NCBI GenBank assembly: GCA_001724265.1
Contig: MEDY01000076.1
Coordinates: 114,551 to 178,550, forward strand
Direction of reading: 5' to 3'
Source: Rhizaria sp. SCN 62-66
Lineage: Eukaryota; Rhizaria, unplaced
DNA length: 64,000 bases
Of this stretch, positions 22,283-32,781 are shown piece by piece; within the stretch, counting starts at the first letter, position 1, and every line of letters begins with the position of its first letter. The notes below the pieces were generated by a model that saw only the letters and a list, made by a program, of their open reading frames with translations, was not told the DNA's origin and did no database searches. The translations under genes were made by a program, and so were the position numbers.

Positions 22283-23538
22283 GAGAAAGACGATGCAAGA
22301 GTGCGATCTACAGTTCGGAGGCGAAAACTGAAAATAGTGGATATTGCAACAAATACATGGTTTGATTAAATCTTATTGAAAATTTACTATATCCGGCTTC
22401 TGGAAAATCTGGATCGTGTGTCTGCATGAACTTCTGGCGATCAATGTCTGAGTTGTGCATCTTTCAAAAACTCTGCTGATAAGATCTTTTGCAGCAGCCT
22501 TGCCCAACACGACAAAAATCATCGTGTGGTTATATTAGAAAAATCGCGTTTTCAAGTTGAAATATGTCGGAAATTCGTATATTTTTAATAGCTTTACACT
22601 GTGCATAATTATCTTTTAAATCAAGATACAATGCTATATTTGATATTCTAACTTTTTGGCTGCTGTATAGACCAAAACCTAACTTGAATGCAACATTGCT
22701 CATCGCATGACACGACCTTGCCATGAACGCAAATCAAGCCCGACTGATGATGTGCTGACGATTCCAGTAATCCTGACATATATTTATCCCCCACTTTGTC
22801 ACCTCTTCATATACATGCCTTGTCATATGTAGAACTGATTCTTTTAGCAGCGATGCTATTGCTTATATGAGAACGCATGACTCATATGCGTCGCGTGCGC
22901 ACAAGGTGTCTGTGAAAGGGTTTTTCAAAATAGCATAGAGTAACTTGAAAAACAATGTTTATTGACCAAAGTGCTCGAACTCGTGTTGTTACAGCACCGA
23001 TTGGAAGTTGAAAGAATGTGATCCGTGTAACAGTGTGTATTGAACGGCACGAATATGCCACAATTCAGCATCGTCTAGTTAAAGGTTTCTGCCAAACATG
23101 TAAATGTGTTAAAACAATGTCATAATTGAGTTGTGTTTGCATGCAATAAAACTCAAAAACTACGATGTATGCGAGGTGCATGATGTGGCCGTCGCGCGCG
23201 CTTCCGTGACTGCGGTTGAAACGACTTGCACATGCGAGCGACCTAGGAGTCGTGCAGGCGCCATTTAACATCCGACAAACAGAATTTAGTTATGGATTTA
23301 TGATAATTCTGTGTTTTTTCTGTGCAATCTGTTTATAATACTTCTTAAAACCTTTGCTGCGACTCAATATCTTGCTTTACTTCGCTTCTCTCACACACTC
23401 GCTTCGATCACCCTCCACCGTTCAGTCTAGCCTTTCTGTAGTCACTATAATAGCTTTTCAAACCTTATTTTGTCCTGAAACAAACGGTACTTGTGTGTGC
23501 GATAGTTTATTTTGTGCTGTGTTGCTTGCGCGCTTTAA
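22283..23538. other. Divergent intergenic region
   Basis: An AT-rich spacer of 1.26 kb between the start of the monooxygenase gene and the start of the Q-rich gene. It presumably carries both promoters; the stretch at about 23380-23460 is pyrimidine-rich on the plus strand like the leaders of other genes here. Open frames are short and T/A-driven. I see no RNA gene or repeat in it. Confidence 0.6.
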
Positions 23539-26082
23539 ATGCAAGCGGGATTCGAAAAGCCCGCTGCCGGCTCAGGAGCGCCATCCCCCGCTCGCCCCCG
23601 CCCCCATGCTCATCCCTCATCTCCCCAGCATCAACCGTAGCAGCGACAGTACCAGTGCGGCGATGTGAGATACACGGAGGGCAACAGCGACACGCATGCA
23701 CACAGCACGCTTTGGGCATCTTCAACTCTCGGTGCTGCAGACCAGCAACGGCGGCCGCAGCAACAGTACTCTGAGAACGAAAGCAGCATGACACTTCACA
23801 GCACTGCGGCGCGCAACCACAGCTATGCTGAGAGGCACCCAGGTAACTTAATGGATAATAGCGTTGAATTTAGCAACATCAGTGCGATCGCGGATTGCTC
23901 CAACGCGATTGCAACCTGCAGATCTGACATGAATGCAAACAGTTTGAGCTCCAGTGATATCGCGGGACAGGTCCAGAGCCTGCCATACTCACGCTTTGTG
24001 CAGCAGCAGCACCATCGACAACAAATTCAGTATCAATACTTAATGCAGCAACGAATGCGGCAACAGCAACAGCACCAGCATCATCAACAGCAGCAACCTG
24101 CGAGTGCGGTAGACACTTCCGCTCGCTGCCACAGTCCAGCTGCTGTTGCTCGGAGTCATTCAACTGCTGCCCTCAATCCCGCAACTGCTGCCCGCAGTCG
24201 ATTGACAACTGCGCACAGTCCAGCGGCCTCTCTTGCTCAAAGCTACCATCCGACCTCTCCTGGTCACGGCCACCGTACTGCGTCTCCTGCAGTAGCCCAC
24301 GGTCAGACGTGCATGTTTCACACGCCTCCAGGGTCTCCGAAAACGGCGACGGTTATCACTGCGCGGACGACCTTGAACGCAGGAACAACAACAGCGGCAA
24401 CATCGCTCATCACAGACAATGCTACCAGTTCCACCATCAACGATGATACCGCCAACATGTCTCTTGATGACACGACAAGCTCCCGCATAAACTTGAACAC
24501 AAGCTCTGTTGACCGTGCAACTGCCGACACCGCTGCGGATGCTAACGTCGCGCCAACTCTGGTTCTGTCTCTGCCACCACAACCGCTGTCGAATAGTTCG
24601 AGCACCGCTAGCATTGCAAGTGCGAATCAGAGGTTGAGCGCCAACACAAGCGCCGGTGGTTTGTCGTCTGCGAGCGTTGCTGCTAAACTTCACGCAGCAA
24701 TGCATGTGCTTCACAAGACGATCACTGCGCTCAAGGCGCGTATCTACTCGGCAGAGTCAGTCCTCTCGCTCTTCTACCACCGACTCACATGTAACAGCAT
24801 CAACAAAAGCAGCGCTGACCGCAACGACACTGGTGACGCCGCAGCCACTCAGGCGTACGATAACTATGTGCAAACATACGGTCCGATTGCTGTCAACAGC
24901 AGCAGCAACAGCAACACTCACGCCAGCACTAGCAGTCTGAACATGAATATCTTTAGTGCGAGCGCCAGTGTCAATGCGAGTTCAACTGCGTCCATCAACC
25001 ATGCCAACTACTTGGCCGCGATCCGACTGCTGCGGCGCAAGCTGGAGGCGATGTCGGCTGATCACGACGTTTTAGTGGTGCAAAAGGCGGACTTGGCCGC
25101 TGCGCTGAACGCGGCGCGTGACCGTGAGCAGCGCAACGCGCGCGCACTGGCAGCGGCAAGCGCGGCGGCGGCCACGGCAGAGAAAGCGGCGACGGGGACT
25201 GCATCGGCGAAGGCTGCGGCCAAGGCTGCGATTATGGCCGCGGCGGCTGCGACGGCAAACGCCGAGGCCAGGGCTGCCGCCGCGGAGGCAAGGGCCAAGG
25301 CCGCTGAGGCCAAGGTTGCGAAGGCCGAGGCGCGGACGGTTGCGGCTGAAGATACCGCAGTGTCCGTGCACGACACGGTGATTGCGACGCGCAACAGGGA
25401 AGTCTCCGCCGCGGAAGCCCGGGCAGCAGCCGCGGAGGCTATGGCTGCTGCGGCAGAGAGAAAGGCGGCCGCTGCTGACGCGGCGTCGCGGCAGCTGCGG
25501 GCTGCGGCTGAGAGCGACAGCGCAGACGCAGCAGCGAAGGAAGAGAAGCTGCGCCGGGAAGTGCAGCTGCTGGGCAGGCGGCTGCTGCAGCTTGCTCCAA
25601 TCAGCAGCTACAACAGTTTAAACACTAGCATTGCTCAGACACACGTGGCATTACCGCAACGGCAACAGCTGCAGCTGCAGCTTCAATCACCGCCAAGACA
25701 ACAGGTTCATCAGTTACAGCAACAGCAGCAACAGCAGCAGCAACAGCAGTTTCGCTCACCGCCGCGGCCTCAGAGGCCTGTGACAATGCATTCACCGATG
25801 ACTAGCAATACGCCGACGCATAATACCACGCTTAACAATACGAGTAACACGATGGCCAATGGCACTGGTATGAACAGTAATAGAACTAGCGCACCGCATG
25901 GATGCTCGCCGCAGCTACAACAGCAAAAGTTAATGCAGCGTCCGCAACACCAGCAACAGCAGCCGCAGCAGCAACAACAGCGTCAGCAGCAACAACTTGA
26001 ACAGCCTCAGAACTGTTATCAGCAGCAACAGCAGCAGCAGCAGCAACAGCAGATCCAGCAACAGCGCACCCGTCGGTCGTAA
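23539..26082 (+). CDS. Q/A-rich coiled-coil protein; one in-frame TAG near the N-terminus
   Basis: Unrecognised protein. The frame is certain from 23788 (ATG of MTLHSTAA) to TAA 26080. Upstream of 23788 the same register stays open and Gln-rich without any ATG back to a TAG at 23638; beyond that it continues to ATG 23539 (MQAGFEKPAAG), preceded by an in-frame TAA at 23536. Read with TAG as sense the protein has 847 residues; without it, 764. The N-terminal half is Ser/Thr/Asn/His-rich with PolyGln/His near 24000-24110. The centre (about 25010-25590) is an uninterrupted Ala/Glu/Arg/Lys helix typical of a long coiled coil. The C-terminus carries several polyGln runs (25716-25749, 26020-26060). 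No catalytic motif is visible. A scaffold or RNA-granule type role would be a guess from composition only. Confidence 0.7.
23638..23640 (+). other. In-frame TAG in Q-rich N-terminus (candidate sense codon)
   Basis: The register reads ...CAG CAT CAA CCG TAG CAG CGA CAG TAC CAG..., a Gln-rich segment on both sides. After the TAG, 49 codons without ATG connect to the first in-frame Met at 23788 and look coding. Before it, 33 codons lead back to ATG 23539, which sits directly after an in-frame TAA. If TAG were a real stop, the coding-like 147-nt stretch after it would be untranslated leader. Confidence 0.5.
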
Positions 26083-26586
26083 ATGCTCGGCAATTAATTA
26101 CTGACGGGTTGTGTGCACTTACGACCTTGACTTAGTCGTGACTTTTTTTTCGATTTTGTATAGATTGTGATAGATTCGTGAATTAAGTGATTTATGTTTG
26201 AGACATCGTGAACTGGCCTTTTTAATAACTTGTTGTTTTTTTTCGTTTCGATTTTTTTTTATCTCTGATTCCGTGGAGATCATCGTTTTCGAATAAAAGT
26301 ATGAATTTTTATCTTGAGCGAAATGCTGGCAAAGGTGATAGCAAGGCATCGAGGACCTGACGTTATGCTCGCTCGCAGCGAATTCGATAACTCGAATATT
26401 CCTGTGCAATGTCACTACCGGTTAACTCGTTGTGTCTCCGTTGACAGTGTGACAGTGTCAACAAAACAAAAGTCAGTAATAGAAAGTTGTCGGTCAAGAC
26501 GAAAAGAAGGGGCAGTGTAAAAAAGCAGTGTAAAAAAAATTACTCGCTTTCTGTTTTCTTCATAGCTAAGTAAAACCAGACCGCAG
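26083..26586. other. Convergent 3' flanks of Q-rich and OTU genes
   Basis: A 504-nt AT-rich spacer with T-runs, lying between two converging stop codons. It carries a plus-strand AATAAA hexamer at 26292-26297, about 210 nt after the stop of the Q-rich gene and a plausible poly(A) signal. Nothing else is recognised. Confidence 0.5.
26292..26297 (+). terminator. Candidate poly(A) signal AATAAA
   Basis: A canonical hexamer about 210 nt downstream of the TAA of the Q-rich coiled-coil gene, in AT-rich sequence. It is a short motif in AT-rich DNA, so chance occurrence is possible. Confidence 0.3.
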
Positions 26587-28560
26587 TTAGATGTTGATCG
26601 CGCCGTATTTGTCAACTACATCACCCAAAACAACGAGTCCGGTCAGCACATCCGCTGCCACTGCGGCAGCAGAGCGTCCGCTGTTGTTGCTGCTGCTTGA
26701 GCCGCCGCTGTCGCACGCATTTGGCGGCATGGGAGGCAGGCCAACCTTGGCGCGAGATTTGGCAAGAGATTTAGCACGCTTATCCGCCTCTTTCTCAAGC
26801 TTGGCGCGGTTGCGCTCAATTTTGCGGTCACGGGCGGCCTGCTTGTTGCTGACAGCAGGCTTGCTGCTGGCGTTCGTGTCAGCATTCTTGTTGTTGTCTG
26901 CGTCAGCATCGGCAGCCTCATCGCTGGCATCGCCGTCCTCGTTGGCATTGCCTTTGTCGTCGCCGTCTTTGATGTTGGCTGAGATGGCATCATAGGTCTC
27001 TCTTTCAGCTGTTGCCGTTGTTGGCGCGGATATAGTTGCTGTCGCCTTCTCGGCCTCTGCTTCAGACTGTAGTTGCGACTCCGGCTCTGCAGTCGGCACA
27101 GCGTCCGACACCGTCTCCGATGGCGCTGCCTCCGTCGTATTCACCCGGGTCGCTGCAGCTGCTGCAGTCACAGTAATCACATCGTCAACAACCTCAACGG
27201 AGTTTACAGTCGCGGAGATCGCTTCACTTGCACCGTTGTCGTCAACATTCTCGGCAACAGTCGCCTCGGCAGTCGTATTTTTGCTGCCCGAAGCCTCCGT
27301 AGTTAGGGTAGTTGCAGTATCTTTCTTCTCACTCCTCTCTTTTTTATCTTTCTTATCCTTTTTATCGTTGCTCCTCGAACTAGAGCAGTTGCCATTATCC
27401 TTCTTGTCCTTTTTGTCCTTCTTCTCCTTCTTGTATTTTTTCTCCTTCTTGCCCTCGTCTTTGTTGTCATTAAGACTCAAGCTGCTCAGTCCATCCACAA
27501 GCGCACTCTGTTCTCGCTCTGCCTGACTGGGCATGTTCATCTCGTTCACCACGAGCTCGACCGCGGCGTCAATGTCCCAGTCAACATCTTCGAGTACTTG
27601 AAGCACCATCTCCTCGTCGTCACATCCAGTCTGCTGCTTCACAACGCGGAGTGCACGATCCTCTTTGCTCTCGTTTTTCGCAGCACTCTTGCTGCTGCTA
27701 CTGCCACCGCTGCCGCCGCTGGCGGGCTGCTTCGACGGGAGCACGATAAGGTGCCGCTGCGCCGCCGCGGAACCGACGGGCGCGGCCGTGTCGTCGAGAA
27801 TGTGCCGCACTGAGTTGTAGTGTTCGCCATTATGGTACGACACGTGTAGCGTCGGCGTCACCTTGTTCGGCGTTGCGCCTGTGGCGGACGTGGAGGCGAG
27901 GATGTCGTAGCGGGGCGAGTGGAGCTGATGCACCGTGATGTTGGCCCCCAGCGCGCGGCTAAGGGCCATGAGCTCTAAGTGCCCGCCCCAGGTCTTGTCG
28001 CAGCTCATCTCTCGCAGGTGGTCGTCGAAAGAGCCAATGACAAACCCGGCGAAGTCGTCGGGATTCTGTTTCATGTAGGAAATTGCGAGTTTGCGGGCTT
28101 CATGGTGCCGGCCCTCGTCACCCCAAGTCTACACAAAATTGAAATTATATACATCGATATATGACCAAAATAGAGTTAAACGTGGAGAACAAATACCTAC
28201 AGTCACAATTCATCATATGTCAGAAATAAAACTTTGTGGGTGACGATTTCCATTGTTCAGTACGATGTTATGTACCTGGTCAGCAACAGCGCGGAAGAGG
28301 CAGTTGCCGTCAGAACCACACTCCTTGAGCTTTAAGTGCAGGTCACGCAGCTGAAGCGCAAATTCGGGATACTCGCGGGCAACTCGTTTGTCTGCTGCAG
28401 TCGGCGCAGGAATGGGCACGCCATTGAGCATCGTTGTCGTCGCTGGCGCTGCTGCCGTTGCTGCGGCTGCGCCCTTCTTGTTGTTGCTGTTGTTGGCCTT
28501 CGCTGAGGTGGCTGTTGCGGCGACAGAGCCACCACCGCGGGTGTCGCGGCGCGGTGGCAT
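26587..28560 (-). CDS. OTU-domain deubiquitinase with UBA-like domain (OTUD3-like)
   Basis: Two exons, 28560-28276 and 28128-26587, encode 608 residues. The intron (28275-28129) begins GTACAT and ends GTGTAG, phase 0. The OTU catalytic motif is complete: DGNCLFRAVADQ with the nucleophilic Cys in exon 1, then TWGDEGRHHEARK joined by splicing, TWGGHLELMALSRAL, and the catalytic His in SYHNGEHYNSVR. After the OTU fold comes a UBA/CUE-like three-helix segment (VVKQQTGCDDEEMVLQVLED). A very charged tail follows, with Lys/Asp/Glu runs, a Ser/Thr/Ala-rich linker and an Arg/Lys-rich helix. The OTU plus UBA-like order matches OTUD3, which cleaves ubiquitin chains. The start ATG 28560 follows an intergenic leader. 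The gene ends in TAA. The long tail is the main departure from the animal protein. Confidence 0.9.
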
Positions 28561-29119
28561 ACTCCCTGTATAGTAGCCTTTCTAGGGCTGCGGGGACTCG
28601 CCGTCCGTCAGGGATTTAGTTGTGCTTCTGAGAGTAAAGAGAATGCGACGCTTGGCGAGCGCTCACTGTGGTTGAGGCGAAACAAGAAGTTGGTAGTTAG
28701 TAACGTTCTTGTGAGTTTTCGAGTACGTAAAAAGCTAGTAATATACAGATTCAATTATTCAAGTGTAAATCGTTCCTCAAACTCTATTTGACGATCAGGA
28801 TGAAACAATGCACTCACGGCAAGTAGTGTTCCAATCATTCATCAAGCCAGAGCCTCAGTCGCAGCTTTGACGTCGCTTTCGCGGCTAATACCCACAATTC
28901 AGCCCCATAAAGTTGGTAATGTACGTAAATAAGTATATAACTGTGTATTTATATAGTGTGTACGAATTAATTATCAAGGTCAAGTTCATTCTGACCATTA
29001 TAGCGGTAGACATCTGGAACAAAGATTGCCAGCAAAAACAAACGAAGTGCAAGAGCATTGCTGACATCCGTAGCTTTTTCTTTCATCAAGCCTCACTTTC
29101 TCGTCACCGCATCCTTTTC
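28561..29119. other. Intergenic region between MYST and OTU genes
   Basis: A 559-nt spacer separating two genes read in the same direction: the 3' end of the MYST gene and the promoter and leader of the OTU gene. It is AT-rich at 28690-29000. I see no further gene, RNA or repeat. Confidence 0.6.
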
Positions 29120-31655
29120 TCACGCGTTTCCATCGCCACCCTCGCCGGCCCCGGCCGCGCCCGCGGTGCGCCGACCGTAGCCGCCGCCGCCGCCGTAGCC
29201 GCCGCCGCCCGAGGTCGCGAGCTGGACCGAGCCCTTGGGGAAGTAGGGCGTCCACCGCAGCAACTCCGGACGGCACTCGGCAACGAAGATGGCGTTGGGG
29301 TCGCGCGGCTTGCTGGCCACGACCTGTGCCTTATGCTCACGGTCACTCAGCAGCTGCTGCAGCCGGCGCAGAGAGAAAACCCAGCTGTCCTTGTCGAACA
29401 CCAGCAGGTTGAGCCCCTTGAGCGTCTCGATGATGTCCTCCGGCTCGATGCACGTCGTCTTGGACAGCTCGTCGACCGACACGGCCTCGCGCTCCGCCGG
29501 GTCAGGGCTCTGCAGCCGCTGCGCGAGCAGGTCCAGCAGCGTCTTGGACCAGTAGGAAACGTACGACACCTTGCCGAGATCGGAGATGGGCTTCTCAGGG
29601 CTGCCGACTTTCTCCTCGAGCTTCGACAGCTCGTACGAGAACGAAATGAGGAACTTGCCGTAACCCTTACGCTGGTGACACGGCAGCGTAAGGATACACG
29701 CAAGGTTGTACCGCGCTGCCGAGACCTTTTCCTTGGAGAAGTAGCCGACAAGGTGGTAGCCGCGCTCGTCGCGCTCTGTCAGCACGTAGTACAGAAACGG
29801 CGTGCAGTCGTACTCAAGCGTCTTGTGGTCCAGGAACAGCTTGGCGAGGTAGGACAGGTTCTCGCAGTAGACAGGCTCGCGCGCGCCGTCGACTTCAAAC
29901 ATGGCGACCTCCACGTTCGTCTCCTTGGACCGGTAGACCTCGTAGCCGGGAGGGTGGCGCAGCGTGCAGCGGCGGCTGTGGCGCGCAAGCTCGCTCTCGT
30001 GGCCGAAAAACATCAGGCAGTACCTGAACAGTTAAGTTGGTTCAGTTCAACAACAACAGAGAGAGAAATGAGAGAAATGATACGAGTGAGATTGGATATA
30101 TCCTAAAGATATAATGATACAATACATATACTATAAGAAATCTAAAACTATGCTGTGAATTATTGTGATCTCATCGAAATACTACGTACTCGCAGAGGAA
30201 GAGCGTGGAGAACTGCTTCATGTCCGTGGGAAAGGGCGAATAGTACCACGTATCGAGCACAAACTTGCCCAAATGCACCGTGGTAACATTCTTCACCTTG
30301 GTGGCGTCCTCGTGCGCCGCGATGTCCTCCGCAGTAAAGTTGCCGTGCCCGGCCTGGTGCGCCTCGTGGATCTCCACCATCAGGCGCTCTAAGCGCGCGA
30401 CGCGCGTCTCGCGACCGGGGGGCCGCTTGCGGAGGTCCAACGCGGGCAGCTCGCCCTCGCCGTGCGCGTGGTGCGCGGCGGGGACAACGAGCGGGGCCAT
30501 GGCGTCGTCGGGGGTGAACTCTGGCAGCCGCAGCCGGTCCTTGGGCACCCAGTGGTCCATGCGCCGGTCCCAGTCCACGTAGTGGATGTAGTACGAGTAC
30601 TTGTGGTTCGTGAAAAACTCGGGGGGTACCGTGTGGATCTTGTCCGGATCGTACCACACCGAGGGCGCGGGCGCCGCAGCCGCGGCAGAGGTGTTGCCGC
30701 CCGATGAGCCGTCGGTTGCGTTGCTGTTGGCGTTGCCGCTGCCGCCGTCGCCGTCGTCGTCGCCGTCGTTGTTGTTTTCGTCGCCGTCGTTGTTGCCGCC
30801 GCTGTTGCTGCTGTTGTTGTTGGTGGTGTTGTTGTTGTTGTTGTTGTTGTTGTCGGTGCTGTTGGCGGTCGCTGAGGCCGAGTCGCTGCTATTGGTCGTT
30901 TTGCGGTCCTTGCGCTTCTTGACCGGCTTCGTCTTGGACTTCTGCAGCTCCTCCAGCTCAGGATCGGGCACCTCCTCGCCGGAATCTAAGATAAGCCGCC
31001 GGTCGATGACGAGCGCGCCGTGATACAGCCCCGTGAGCTCGTTGAAGCAAAATAGCTTGCACTGCAGCGGAAACGGCTTGGTGAAATCCGAGCGGTCGTA
31101 CTCGTCGTCGCGCCGCTTGCGCCGTGAATGAGGGCCAGCGCCAGAGCCGGAGCCGGAGCCAGCGCCACCAGCAGAAGCAGCAGCAGCAGAACTTGAGCTG
31201 GCAGAGATGTTAGCGTTGGAGTTGGAGCTGGCGCCAGGAGTGGCTGCGCCAGTGTTCACGTTCGAATCGTCGTCGTTCGTCGCAGCGCGGCTGCTGCTGC
31301 TGCTGCTGCTGCTGGTAGCGCTGCTGCTGCTGTTGTTGTTGTTGGCATTGAGGGAGGCGAGGGGCGGGGGCGGCGACGGCGAGGGCGTCGGGGCGTCAGA
31401 CATCGGGACGCTGCCGCTGTTGCTGTTGCCGGCCTCGTTATCCTCGTTATCCTCGTTATCCTCGTCGTCGTCGTCGGCATCGTTGTCGTCGTCGTTGTCG
31501 TTTGTGGCGTCGGACATCGGAGACGCCGAGGCAGAGGCGGTCGAAGCGACAACTGCTGCGGCCGCGGCGGCGGCGGCAGACAGGCGGCGCTTAGTCCCGC
31601 TTGCAGCAGAGCCAGCGGCAGCGGCCGTGGTGGCTTTCGTGTTGCGGGGAGGCAT
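29120..31655 (-). CDS. MYST-family histone acetyltransferase, Esa1/Tip60/MOF-like
   Basis: Two exons, 31655-30190 and 30023-29120, encode 789 residues. The intron (30189-30024) is GTACGT...TTCAG and splits a Glu codon; joining gives LFLCEYCLMFFGHESEL. The N-terminus (about 180 residues) is Ala/Ser/Asn-rich. A chromo-barrel (Tudor-knot) follows: LFCFNELTGLYHGALVIDRR, a roughly 110-residue Asn/Asp-rich insertion inside the barrel, then YYIHYVDWDRRMDHWVPKDR. Next come the MYST C2HC zinc finger (CEYC...HSRRC) and the acetyltransferase core with YFSKEK, the catalytic Cys and acetyl-CoA loop (ILTLPCHQRKGYGKFLI) and the catalytic Glu in SPEKPISDLG. Chromo-barrel plus MYST is the layout of Esa1/Tip60/MOF, the nuclear H4 acetyltransferases. 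It ends in TGA after a Gly-rich tail. The subclass among Tip60 and MOF cannot be fixed here. Confidence 0.93.
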
Positions 31656-32781
31656 TGTGGCAACAGATCACGGAGTCAGCTGAGGTGGGCAGTAGTGGCG
31701 CGACACGAGCGATAGCGGTTGTACGGCAGCAGGTTCGTGGTCTAAGGCAGGTGCAAGATGGTGCAACAATTAACGGGTGCCAATCTTAGTGGTGGAAAGC
31801 CTAGCTGTCTTTTGGCTGCAATACAAGGTCGAACAGTGTCGACAACTGTGTTGTGCGAGTGTGGATGGAAGTGGCAGTGACAAGTGCTACCGGAGACCCC
31901 CCGTGCAGTGCGTGGGCTAGTGCGAAGGGGTCGAGAGTTTAGTTAAATAGTAGATGGCCGCCACAAAAGGGCGTAGGGCGTGTCTAGATGTAGACCGGTG
32001 TTGGGCCTAACGTACTTGCTCTCTCAGGAAGCAAGTTCGAACCCGAACTGATCCGACTGAGCACGGAGGCTAGAAAGAAAGCTGCTAGCAAAAAGGGAAG
32101 AAACGGATTTATAGCAATGTTAGCTATGATTACAAAAACAATAAATGCGCATGTGTCAAAGAAAAGTGTTTTCAACCCATTTCTATCTCGTCACACAGAG
32201 AGAATAGTCTGAGAAGGGCGTTGCACGGTGCGAGCATAGTGGCCGACCGCCCTCGAACCTATGAGAGCACATCGCAGGGATATGTCAATCTGTGAGAGCA
32301 ACAATTGAAACCTAACGCAGATACCTACGCCAAGTATTCCAGATTTCCGTCAGCATATGCATCACGGTCGCGGCATCGCACACTACTCAAATCAAGCTTT
32401 GCCTCTTCTGGAGTCTTCGACTCGAGCGAGCGCCAGAGGCCCATCGAGTCAGCCTGTGGCAGCGTCAATGTAAGCACATCACTCCTCACAAAAAGACTCG
32501 TCATGAATGAATTGGAACCCAGCCGTCATAACGCACATTAAAACAAGCAGCTATTCATGAATTTTCTTTTGTATTGACACAACTATGCGCAACAAACAAA
32601 GATGCACTCGCACGACATGTTACGATGCGCTGCTCTTGGCTTGCGTTGTGTGGCTTGCTTTCTCATCATATATCAAACATACAAAAACGTGAATTAAAAT
32701 CTAGGTATTACAGCATTTCTCGTCAAGAAACAACAGAAAAACAAACAAACATAACCTGGTGACAAACAACTCTGAAAGACT
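31656..32781. other. Intergenic region between ZPR1 and MYST genes
   Basis: A 1.1-kb spacer between tandem minus-strand genes. It is of mixed composition, moderately GC-rich near 31660-31980 (leader of the MYST gene) and AT-rich further right. The AGTTCGAACCC string at 32034-32044 resembles a tRNA B-box, but no cloverleaf can be folded around it. I see no other feature. Confidence 0.55.

Noticed and set aside
32030-32060. tRNA-like AGTTCGAACCC string
   Set aside because: No T-arm pairing, acceptor stem or A-box at suitable distance on either strand.
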